Below are positions 44,516 through 51,571 of a DNA stretch of 64,000 bases, one piece after another. The stretch comes from an uncultured Gammaproteobacteria bacterium (GTDB lineage: Bacteria > Pseudomonadota > Gammaproteobacteria > UBA6429 > Thiohalophilaceae). The stretch spans positions 496,001 to 560,000 of the forward strand of contig CALBTB010000009.1 in assembly GCA_937967995.1 (NCBI GenBank), read 5' to 3'. The notes beneath the pieces were generated by a model. It saw only the letters and a list, made by a program, of their open reading frames with translations. It was not told the DNA's origin and made no database searches. The translations under genes and the position numbers were made by a program. Positions within the stretch are counted from its first letter, which is position 1. Each line of letters opens with the position of its first letter.

Positions 44516-45469
44516 CTATTTCAACAACCCCAGCTCCCGAAAATACTGAATAACTCCAGGATGCAATAACCCGGTATCCACATTCTCCGCGGTATTTTTG
44601 GCCGTGGTAAAGCGGCCCTGTGGCAGTTTTTGCGCCATCATCGCTTCACTCTCGTGAATGGCTTTGGCCAGTTGATAGGCCGTGTCCTGTGGAACCGCCG
44701 GGCTGATTAAAATCAGTGACCACAAGCCAATGGAATGAATATCCTTATCCTGCCCTTTATAGGTGCCTGCCGGTACCATCATTCTTTTCAAGTGCGAATG
44801 TTTGCGCAGGATTTGATTTATCTGTTCCTGCGTGGGCGGTATAAAACGCGCGCCAACCTCTGAACTGGCGACCTTCACAAAACCGGGCCAGCCAATACCG
44901 GCACCCCACAGGGCCTCGGCTTTTTTCTCGAGCACCAGCTTCGGCCCCTGCGCGGCTTTATCAAGAATGATTTGCTGAAAATCTTTGGCGGGGTCCAGAC
45001 CCAGGCCATCCAGTACATCATTCACCAGGATACGCAAGCCGGATGCCCGCGTACCAAACGCGATGGGCTGACCTTTGAGATCCTCGATACGGTGGTAGCG
45101 GCTGTCGGCCCGCACCACAAACATGCCCGGGTTGGGATACATCACCGACAAGACTTTCATATCCAGCTTATCGCGACCAATCCCGTCCAACGCCTGACGC
45201 GCCGCATTGCCTTCCACCAGGCCGAGCACAATCTTGCCCTGCGCCAGTAATTTGAGATTTTGCTTACTGCCTTTGGTTGGAAACGGTTTGAGTTTTACCG
45301 AAGAGTCGGTAGCATTCACCACCTCGACCAGGGTGTTGCCGAATAACTCAAAACCGCCGCCCTTGGTTGCTGTGCCAAGTTCAATAACCTGGGTTTGTGG
45401 AGAGGCTAAAGTCATTGTGGAGAAAGAAATGTAAAGAAGGACAGCAATGATATTTTGGTATACGTTCAT
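44516..45469 (-). CDS. TAXI family TRAP-type solute-binding protein
   Basis: Exported binding protein (317 aa) with a signal peptide ending near LAS. Conserved TAXI features include LGTATKGGGFELFGNTLVEVVN, FPTKGSKQNLKLLAQG, VYPNPGMFVV-like VMYPNPGMFVVRAD and DLKGQPIAFGTRASG. No TRAP permease gene is adjacent, so it may serve a distant transporter or a sensor. It is the last core-like gene before the A+T-rich segment. Confidence 0.88.
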   Translation of the reverse strand: MNVYQNIIAVLLYISFSTMTLASPQTQVIELGTATKGGGFELFGNTLVEVVNATDSSVKLKPFPTKGSKQNLKLLAQGKIVLGLVEGNAARQALDGIGRDKLDMKVLSVMYPNPGMFVVRADSRYHRIEDLKGQPIAFGTRASGLRILVNDVLDGLGLDPAKDFQQIILDKAAQGPKLVLEKKAEALWGAGIGWPGFVKVASSEVGARFIPPTQEQINQILRKHSHLKRMMVPAGTYKGQDKDIHSIGLWSLILISPAVPQDTAYQLAKAIHESEAMMAQKLPQGRFTTAKNTAENVDTGLLHPGVIQYFRELGLLK

Positions 45470-45623
45470 TATTCAGTCCTCGCGCGGTAACTAAATTTAA
45501 ATTTCTTATTGCTAGTCCAGTTTCTGATAATTATAGCAATACATGATTAGTTATCGCGAATAGGCGATAGGTTTATTGAAAAAATAAAGAGCGTAAATCG
45601 AAATCGAAATTTATGCTAGATAG

Positions 45624-46199
45624 TTACTCCGATTTGGCCACATGATTCTTCTTTTCATCTCTCACAATTTTACCTTCTTTCATAAGAACTCCAAGAATAC
45701 TGTAGCTAAGATAATCTTTTGACCCGCCACCATAATCTGACTGTAAGCCTAAATACTTTGCTGCATCTGAATTTTTTATTCCTTTTGGATTAGCTTTAGC
45801 TAATTCCATTACAGCAGCTTTTACCAGCTCTAAGCCCATTTGTGCTTTTTCATAACAACCATCCGGAATATTAATTCTTACTCTTTTGCTAATATTGTCC
45901 GGATTTGGTTTAACTTTATTGGTTAATAACCCACCATGCTTTCTTATTCCAAATGCAGCTATTAGTTCTGCCTCAAGTTTGAGTGCTTGCTCTTCCGTCA
46001 GATTATCCGCCATGACGGTATGTAAAACATTTAACCCTGCATTATGTATTTCTCTTATAACCAAACCCTTTTCAGAATCATCTATTTGTGTTTGATGTTC
46101 CCATGCACGATTACCAGTACCTTTTCCTATATAAAATGGTTTCGCCGGTTTTTGGCGAGGGTCTTTTAATGCATATACGTAAAATGGGTTTTGTGGCAT
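45624..46199 (-). CDS. LEM-3-like GIY-YIG domain protein
   Basis: A 191-aa protein with a GIY-YIG nuclease fold of the LEM-3 type. The FYVYALKDPR and KPFYIGKGTGNRAWEH motifs lie at residues 6-36, and the acidic helix KLEAELIAAFG with the catalytic-type Glu lies near 74. Residues 105-191 form a separate helical domain with a run of Lys and a possible winged-helix pattern. It is 21 bases downstream of the PD-(D/E)XK-type gene, so the two are probably co-transcribed. The A+T-rich composition differs from flanking genes and suggests acquisition. A defence or recombination role is inferred. Confidence 0.78.
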   Translation of the reverse strand: MPQNPFYVYALKDPRQKPAKPFYIGKGTGNRAWEHQTQIDDSEKGLVIREIHNAGLNVLHTVMADNLTEEQALKLEAELIAAFGIRKHGGLLTNKVKPNPDNISKRVRINIPDGCYEKAQMGLELVKAAVMELAKANPKGIKNSDAAKYLGLQSDYGGGSKDYLSYSILGVLMKEGKIVRDEKKNHVAKSE

Positions 46200-46220
46200 T
46201 AGTCAATTAAATGTTGTTTA

Positions 46221-46775
46221 TTATGAATTAATGATATTAACTGGCTCAAAAAAAGATATGCATTTTTTTAATCCTGGCTTTAAATTAAATGCCGGTACAA
46301 TATATGTGAATATGTTCATATTATCAGCCAAATGCTGTAATGTGTCCTCTAGATCTTTTTCTTTATCGCTATTGAGATCAATATAGATAGATTTCCTTTC
46401 TTCGCTGATAATTAGCACAAGAAAAACAAAGCGATAACGTAATCTGTACAAAAACCCTTGTCCTATAGCCTCCCTCAATCCTGCATATGTCACAAACTTA
46501 ATCTCAATAGCAATTCCATTTTCGTCAAGAGCAATATCAGGTCGATGCTTTTTACCAAAACAGTAAATACTTCTCACACTTGAAGATTTGTCAATTTGAG
46601 TAATTACTTCTGAATTGAAGTGTTTTTTCATAGTCATAAGAGACGATGCAATGCCATTCTCAAAATCACGTTCGGCTTTTCCAGTTGTATGGAACGGATA
46701 TTCTTGTAGCGTCTCATCCAATTTTTTTGCATCGTCCCAGTACCTACCACGTCTACGCCCTACCTCGAACCCCAT
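46221..46775 (-). CDS. PD-(D/E)XK nuclease-like protein
   Basis: A 184-aa protein not matched to a named family. It carries the PD-(D/E)XK pattern: Asp80 in HRPDIALD, then Glu91-x-Lys93 in AIEIKF, then Gln106 in AIGQGFLYRLRYRFVFLVLI, as in type II-restriction-like and Holliday-junction-like nucleases. GGAGG lies seven bases before the ATG. It is the first of two co-directional nuclease-like genes in an A+T-rich segment with attC-like sites upstream. Nuclease activity is inferred from the motif. Confidence 0.65.
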   Translation of the reverse strand: MGFEVGRRRGRYWDDAKKLDETLQEYPFHTTGKAERDFENGIASSLMTMKKHFNSEVITQIDKSSSVRSIYCFGKKHRPDIALDENGIAIEIKFVTYAGLREAIGQGFLYRLRYRFVFLVLIISEERKSIYIDLNSDKEKDLEDTLQHLADNMNIFTYIVPAFNLKPGLKKCISFFEPVNIINS

Positions 46776-46801
46776 AGCCAGCCTCCTCTATTTAATATAT
46801 G

Positions 46802-46855
46802 CAAGGCGATCAATGCGGTTAAGCTCGCCTTGTTATTTAAATTATTGTTAGATGC
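46802..46855 (-). other. Partial attC-like site upstream of the PD-(D/E)XK gene
   Basis: On the minus strand, GCATCTAAC (46855-46847, a match to the RYYYAAC core box) is followed by ATAACAAGGCGA. CAAGGCGA pairs perfectly with TCGCCTTG (arms 46825-46832 and 46802-46809, 15 bases apart). A matching 3' core GTTAGAT is absent. Called a degenerate or partial cassette site. Confidence 0.35.
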
Positions 46856-46997
46856 TCTTCTTTCCTCTTTAATAAACATGAATGTTATTTTCTTGATTGC
46901 CGTGCAATCGAAATAGGCCGCCAGGCTGTTGTGAAATTATATTTGCACAGCAAGCAGATGTTGCTGATGCGTGTAAAATCTCCCTTTATTTTCCTTT

Positions 46998-47064
46998 ACC
47001 AGACATTTAAGCTGTGCGCCTCAAACGAAGTGTGGTTTTCAGCCGAACGAGCACCTTGTTAGTA
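46998..47064 (-). other. attC-like recombination site B, after the OLD gene
   Basis: Read on the minus strand it starts TACTAACAAGGTGC immediately after the OLD stop codon. It continues with CTCGTTCGGCTG and ends CACAGCTTAAATGTCTGGT, 67 bases in all. Arms AAG-GTGC and GCAC-(AG)-CTT pair with a two-base bulge. The position, length, TAACAAGG opening and CTTAAAYG ending match integron attC sites. The final core box GTCTGGT departs from GTTRRRY. The ~140 bases beyond it hold TATAAT (46941-46936) that may drive the next genes. Confidence 0.5.
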
Positions 47065-47065
47065 C

Positions 47066-48796
47066 TTACATGGCACCCAGTATTGTTTTAAGTTCTTCAA
47101 TCCGTTCATTAGCTACTTCACCTCTCTGATATTTTACGATTACGTTTAATGGTTTTAGATCAGGCCTATTAGGTTTGTCGATACCTAGAAATTCCTCAAA
47201 ATCATTATCAAACGCATAAGTGGTTTTTGTTAAGTCAGTTTTTCTTTCATCTATGAAAGCATTCACAATACCATGTATACCTGCGTCGTTATCAGAATCA
47301 AGTAATACAGAATGGCTTATACCCAGTTCTGTCAATAATGCAATGTAACGGTGGATATTAAATTTTCCAAGCGCATCCAGTAAATAGATATGCCGATCTC
47401 TAAATTCAGGCCATTTTTCATTAAACAGATAATCAATAAATATCTTTTCAGATGCTCCTTCGCAAATAATTACGTGTTTTGCAAAAAACATTGATGCTCT
47501 TTCTGCGTCCAGCCACATAAAATATCGCACAGCTTCTTCCTCAAGTTTTTCCGCCGGATTTGGAGTATCATCACCAAGATTTTGGTTACGAATCTTTTGC
47601 TTGAGATTATCATCAAGATCATCTGAGGCTAGGCAATCGCAGAATCTTTTGTAGAGACCAATATTACTATCAAAAATTGCACTAATAGTATTCTGTTTAA
47701 TCTGAAATGATTTTGTCTCGCCATTTATTTTTGCAAGCCGAATAATACCTTCTATCTGATCTACTTGCTTGCTGACAAAGTGAGGAGAGTGGCTTGAAAT
47801 CAGAACTTGATCTGGCTCCTGAGAGGCAAGAGTCCTCAAGCTTAAATGTAGCGATTCTTGCTGGGCTGGATGCAAAAATGCCTCAGGCTCCTCATATAGT
47901 AATAATGTAAAATCAGGATCGAAGTCTTTTTTCTTAGTTGATGATGGGGCTGCATATTTTGCAGACAATTTAATTAATGTGAAAATTAAATGCCTTTGGA
48001 GCCCTTGACCAAAAGAGGCTAGGTTTATCTGTTTGCCACCCAAACCCACATCTTCAATGTAGTGCGACAATAAATTCTTTACTATATCTTCAGGTTTGAT
48101 TTGATTTACTGATACACCAAAGCGTATATTCCATTGATAAATGTCTGAATTTATATCATCAATTAGTGAATTTATAGAAAATCCATCTTTCGAAGCCTCA
48201 TCTTTAAAATCAGCATTAAATGTATCAAATGCTGTTTTTAATCCATCAAAAGTACCGCTTTCTAGGACGGCTCTTTTCATGACGAAATTAACCATCTCAC
48301 GAAATGGAGATGGGCCCGTTAACTTTAATGTTTCATCTGTTCTACTAACTGCTGGAATATAAATAACATTTCCCAACTTTGCTTGGGAAACATTTTTAGC
48401 TCCATAGAACAAATTTGTAGAAAGCTTTCCCGCTTCATATGCATAGATATTGCTTTGACTAGCTTTGACTAATTCTCTGTTGTCAGATTGAAAGTATTTT
48501 CTAACTCTTAATATATTATCATCTGATTTATACTCGTCCTTAAGACCGTCTTGCTCATCGGGAGTTGTTTGAAATGCAAGCTCAACCCAGCTCTCATCAT
48601 CGTCAGTTTTGAATTTCGGAAAATCAGAATCTTTCTTATACTTTAAACCACCGTCTTCATAGAATAATCGCAATGCCATTAGAATGTTAGTTTTTCCTGC
48701 ATTGTTCTCGCCTACAATCATGGAGTAGTCGGATACATGACATGTAGCATCCTTTATAGACCTCACATTATGAATTATAATTTCTCTGAGATTCAT
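47066..48796 (-). CDS. OLD family ATPase/TOPRIM nuclease
   Basis: Overcoming-lysogenisation-defect type nuclease (576 aa), a family active in phage defence. The N-terminal ABC-like ATPase has Walker A GENNAGKTN (29-37), signature FGQGLQRHL, Walker B LLLYEEPEAF near 300 and the H-loop LISSHSPHF. The C-terminal TOPRIM domain has VIICEGASEK near 444 and LLDSDND near 500. No UvrD-like gajB is adjacent, so it fits stand-alone class 1 OLD better than Gabija. The gene starts 18 bases after attC-like site A and stops directly before site B, the architecture of a single gene cassette. A+T-rich. Confidence 0.88.
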   Translation of the reverse strand: MNLREIIIHNVRSIKDATCHVSDYSMIVGENNAGKTNILMALRLFYEDGGLKYKKDSDFPKFKTDDDESWVELAFQTTPDEQDGLKDEYKSDDNILRVRKYFQSDNRELVKASQSNIYAYEAGKLSTNLFYGAKNVSQAKLGNVIYIPAVSRTDETLKLTGPSPFREMVNFVMKRAVLESGTFDGLKTAFDTFNADFKDEASKDGFSINSLIDDINSDIYQWNIRFGVSVNQIKPEDIVKNLLSHYIEDVGLGGKQINLASFGQGLQRHLIFTLIKLSAKYAAPSSTKKKDFDPDFTLLLYEEPEAFLHPAQQESLHLSLRTLASQEPDQVLISSHSPHFVSKQVDQIEGIIRLAKINGETKSFQIKQNTISAIFDSNIGLYKRFCDCLASDDLDDNLKQKIRNQNLGDDTPNPAEKLEEEAVRYFMWLDAERASMFFAKHVIICEGASEKIFIDYLFNEKWPEFRDRHIYLLDALGKFNIHRYIALLTELGISHSVLLDSDNDAGIHGIVNAFIDERKTDLTKTTYAFDNDFEEFLGIDKPNRPDLKPLNVIVKYQRGEVANERIEELKTILGAM

Positions 48797-48814
48797 GCAA
48801 CTTCCTTATTTTTT

Positions 48815-48888
48815 GCTGGACGTTTAAGGCCAGCGGCGCGAAAACCGCGCAGCGGTTTTGGCGACCGAACTGGGCCGCCTTGTTATGT
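48815..48888 (-). other. attC-like recombination site A, upstream of the OLD gene
   Basis: On the minus strand it opens ACATAACAAGGCGGCCCAG four bases after the upstream stop codon. A perfect 8-bp hairpin AAAACCGC-TGC-GCGGTTTT sits in the middle, and it ends CTGGCCTTAAACGTCCAGC, 74 bases in all. GGCCCAG pairs with CTGGCC leaving one unpaired C, and AAGG pairs with CCTT. This imperfect long hairpin with an extrahelical base is the attC plan. The final core box GTCCAGC departs from GTTRRRY, as at site B. Confidence 0.55.
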
Positions 48889-48892
48889 AGTT

Positions 48893-49186
48893 TTATAAGG
48901 TTTTTGCAACATTCTTAGCCAGAACGCCTAGATAAAGCCCAAACAAACCAATTGTTACGACATAGGCTGTTAGAATTGTACCAGGCAATGTAAAAACATT
49001 CGCTAACAAGATATCGACTGCATTTACAGGTAGAGTTTTAAAAAGCATGGCAACACTGTAAACGCCTAGTGACAAAACAGCGAATACCATGAACCTATAA
49101 AAATATCTGGCGTCTTCTTCGAACCTAAGTAATTGCTTTCTTAAAACACTTAATACGAGCCCTATGATGAGATTTAATTTAGTCAT
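48893..49186 (-). CDS. Small membrane protein, cassette-like
   Basis: A 97-aa protein not recognised as any family. Three hydrophobic stretches lie at about residues 3-16, 32-50 and 60-92 (VFAVLSLGVYSVAMLF and TAYVVTIGLFGLYLGVL), separated by a charged loop. The start at 49186 has AAGGAG upstream; a longer frame to 49267 is open but lacks one. It ends four bases before attC-like site A. Small membrane proteins of unknown function are common in integron cassettes. Confidence 0.6.
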   Translation of the reverse strand: MTKLNLIIGLVLSVLRKQLLRFEEDARYFYRFMVFAVLSLGVYSVAMLFKTLPVNAVDILLANVFTLPGTILTAYVVTIGLFGLYLGVLAKNVAKTL

Positions 49187-49543
49187 GCATTTTTCTCCTT
49201 TGCATGGTTGAAACTTATTTAACAACCTGACAATAACTAAACAGACTAAATTCTGTGTTTTTGACAAAGTAATAAAGGTATTTAAACAGCCACTTGGTTG
49301 TATAAGTTTTCCGTATGATTCCGTTAAATGATTGAGTAATTATTGTTCAGTACTTATTTTTTATTATTAACGCACATACTGCCGATTCCAGCGCGACCTG
49401 ACTTATTTTTATCTTACTTTTTCACTTGGTCAATGTATTAACTAGGCAAATCCATGGTTCCACAATCCTCGAAATAACATGAACTCTACATTAAGTTATG
49501 ATCATAACTTAATGATATTAATGATTATTTTCTGTTTAGAGAA
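49187..49543. other. A+T-rich intergenic region
   Basis: About 360 bases with no recognised gene, between the small membrane protein and the terminator of the LysM gene. It contains a perfect 26-bp palindrome (49489-49514), described separately. On the minus strand GTTAAAT at 49223-49217 fits the GTTRRRY core box and could be the boundary of the first cassette, but such short matches occur by chance. Confidence 0.4.
49489..49514. repeat. Perfect 26-bp palindrome
   Basis: The half-site CATTAAGTTATGA is followed directly by its exact complement, with TGATCA at the centre and no spacer. It lies in the A+T-rich spacer between the accessory segment and the LysM gene. It could be an operator, a replication/partition-type site or a recombination end; nothing nearby decides. 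Confidence 0.85.
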
Positions 49544-49582
49544 TAAAAAAACCGCCCTGCCACGCGTGGGTGACAGGGCGGT
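49544..49582 (-). terminator. Rho-independent terminator of the LysM gene
   Basis: ACCGCCCTG (49551-49559) pairs with CAGGGCGGT (49574-49582). On the minus strand it is followed by seven T. It lies 24 bases after the stop of the LysM lipoprotein gene. Confidence 0.85.
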
Positions 49583-49606
49583 GCGTTTGACGAGGTTTAA
49601 GCGGTG

Positions 49607-50056
49607 TTAGCGTGACAGGTAGGCCTTGTCGCTGTCTTCGACAGCACCGATAGACCAGGCGCCACGGGTTTTGGCGTGCCGTACAGCGGCATCCACGTCA
49701 CCGGCGGACGGATTATTATCAACCCGGAAGTTCTGGCCGGGGTAGATTAAATCGGCATCCTTTATCTTGTCCTGGTTGTCGCGATAAATCAGCGGCCACT
49801 GGTAAGGGTTGCCATACACGCTGGATTTGCCGGCGATGTTCCACAGGTTGTCGCCGCGTACCACTACGTAGTTACCATACTGCGATGTCGGGGCGGCGGC
49901 CGGTGGTGCTTCGACTACCGGTTGTTGCTCGGGCTGCTTGGTTTCAGCCGGTGGCGGTGTGGGTTCGGCTTCGGGCTCGGTTTGCGTGGCGCAGCCGGCG
50001 CTTAAGCCCAGCGCGATCATCACAGCCAGCGATAATGCGTTTAACGGTCGTTTCAT
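49607..50056 (-). CDS. LysM-domain lipoprotein
   Basis: Probable envelope lipoprotein (149 aa). The signal peptide ends at the lipobox LSAGC, giving a lipidated Cys near residue 22. A Pro/Glu/Ala-rich linker follows. A LysM-type module closes the protein, with YVVVRGDNLWNIAGKSSVYGNPYQWPLIYRDN and LIYPGQNF. It should bind peptidoglycan. This short form is common in sulfur-oxidising and related gammaproteobacteria. The start at 50056 opens on the signal peptide. Confidence 0.85.
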   Translation of the reverse strand: MKRPLNALSLAVMIALGLSAGCATQTEPEAEPTPPPAETKQPEQQPVVEAPPAAAPTSQYGNYVVVRGDNLWNIAGKSSVYGNPYQWPLIYRDNQDKIKDADLIYPGQNFRVDNNPSAGDVDAAVRHAKTRGAWSIGAVEDSDKAYLSR

Positions 50057-50221
50057 GTGTGATTCTCCAATCAACTTTCTTCTTTTAATCCGGACGATTT
50101 ATGTTGTTTTCAAACACGTCCGTCAGATGTGAAATGTATCAGGGTTTGCCCTCGTGTTGTTGATTTATATCACATCAGGCCGAATTTTTGTGACGCAAGA
50201 CCGGTGATTATTTTTAAGGTT

Positions 50222-51295
50222 TTATGTTGCCGGACTGGCTTCCTGGCTGACGAACAGGGTCTGGGTCGGGTACGCGAATTCGATGCCTTCTTTTTCAAAT
50301 TCTTCGTGAATTTCAAAATTAATCGCCTGCTGAATGTCCATGTAAGTGTTGTAGTCCGGCCCTTTCACAAAATACACCGATTCAAAATTGAGTGAGAAAT
50401 CGCCATACTCTTTGAAGTGCGAGCGATCGAATCGGGTGTTGTCCTGCTTTTCGATGGCGCTGCGAATAATGACGGGGATCTTTTTCAGCTTGTCGCGCGG
50501 GGTTTGATACGTGACGCCCAGGTTGAACACTACTCGTCGTTCATACATGCGCCCGAAGTTGCGAATGCGGCTGTTGAGCAAATCCGAATTGGAGAACACC
50601 AGTTGCTCGCCGGATAAACTGCGCAGGCGCGTGGTTTTCAAACCCACGTATTCCACTGAACCCATCAGGTCGCCGACGATCAGAAAGTCCCCCACCACGA
50701 AGGGTTTGTCCAGCACGATGGATAACGAGGCAAACAGATCACCGAGGATGGTTTGCAGCGCCAGTGCCACGGCGATACCGCCCACACCCAGGCCGGCCAC
50801 CAGTGCGGTGATGTTGACACCCAGGTTGTCGAGCGCCAGTAACAACACCACCGACCAGATAACAATGCGGCCGATGAAGTTGATGACATTTAGCGTGGTG
50901 ACACTGGCGGGATCTTTTTCGAGCTTTTCCTGCCTATATTGCTCGATGGTGACTTTTAAGATGGCGATGGCCCAGAAGCCGGCCTGCAAAATCAGCGCGA
51001 TGATCACGAACTTGTGAATGAGCTTGCGCGTGTCGGCGGACATCTCGATGCTCATGATGCCGATGTACAGCGACACCAGGATCAAAAATAGCCAGCTCGT
51101 TTTGCGTACCGCCTTGAGCAGCACCGGCCACAGGTTATTATTGTTTTTCCTGGCCAGCCGACCCAGTTGGCCACACAGGGCAAAGCGCACGATCACAATA
51201 ACGACAAACGCCACGGCGGCGATGGCCAGCGCAATCAGCCACCCCTGAAGTGGGTTTCCGAGGAATTGGTAGTCGAGGAGCTCCAGCAGGTTCAT
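50222..51295 (-). CDS. Mechanosensitive channel of the MscS family
   Basis: Small-conductance mechanosensitive-type channel (357 aa) protecting against osmotic downshock. Four membrane helices end in the pore helix region GVNITALVAGLGVGGIAVALALQ. The cytoplasmic beta domain contains LDKPFVVGDFLIVGDLMGSVEYVGLKTTRLRSL. The C-terminal alpha/beta domain is of normal length. The start at 51295 (MNLLELLDYQFLG) was preferred to 51313 because AGGA lies upstream only of the former. Confidence 0.9.
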   Translation of the reverse strand: MNLLELLDYQFLGNPLQGWLIALAIAAVAFVVIVIVRFALCGQLGRLARKNNNNLWPVLLKAVRKTSWLFLILVSLYIGIMSIEMSADTRKLIHKFVIIALILQAGFWAIAILKVTIEQYRQEKLEKDPASVTTLNVINFIGRIVIWSVVLLLALDNLGVNITALVAGLGVGGIAVALALQTILGDLFASLSIVLDKPFVVGDFLIVGDLMGSVEYVGLKTTRLRSLSGEQLVFSNSDLLNSRIRNFGRMYERRVVFNLGVTYQTPRDKLKKIPVIIRSAIEKQDNTRFDRSHFKEYGDFSLNFESVYFVKGPDYNTYMDIQQAINFEIHEEFEKEGIEFAYPTQTLFVSQEASPAT

Positions 51296-51351
51296 GGGGG
51301 CCGATCCTGCCATTGATGGTGCGTTTAATTCAAGCAGGATCAGCCGCTTAG

Positions 51352-51441
51352 TCAGATTTCAGCCGGATACAGCACAAATATCAGGACAAACATGCTGGTC
51401 ATCAAGGACAATAATTGAACAATCTGCTTTGCTTTACGCAT
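51352..51441 (-). CDS. Predicted 29-residue single-span membrane peptide
   Basis: A short frame starting MRKAKQIVQLLSL with AGGGGGTGGAT directly upstream of the ATG. A basic N-terminus is followed by about 18 hydrophobic residues (to LIFVLYP) and a Glu at the end, a typical small membrane protein. It lies between the MscS-type gene and the divergent nfeD gene. Expression is unproven. Confidence 0.45.
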   Translation of the reverse strand: MRKAKQIVQLLSLMTSMFVLIFVLYPAEI

Positions 51442-51571
51442 ATCCACCCCCTTCTGATGTTTCTATAATGATTTCGCGAGTGCGAATTTATTATTTTGAA
51501 TTACTACAGCCATGGCTTGGTTGATCCACGTCAGGTGATCGTCCCATTTTTAGTGATACGGTCAAAAGGCG

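Noticed and set aside
46802..46855. Third full attC site
   Set aside because: The 5' core box and an 8-bp stem are present, but no matching 3' core box was found. It is listed only as partial.
47066..48796. A complete Gabija system
   Set aside because: Only the OLD-type protein is present. No UvrD-like gajB gene follows on either side.
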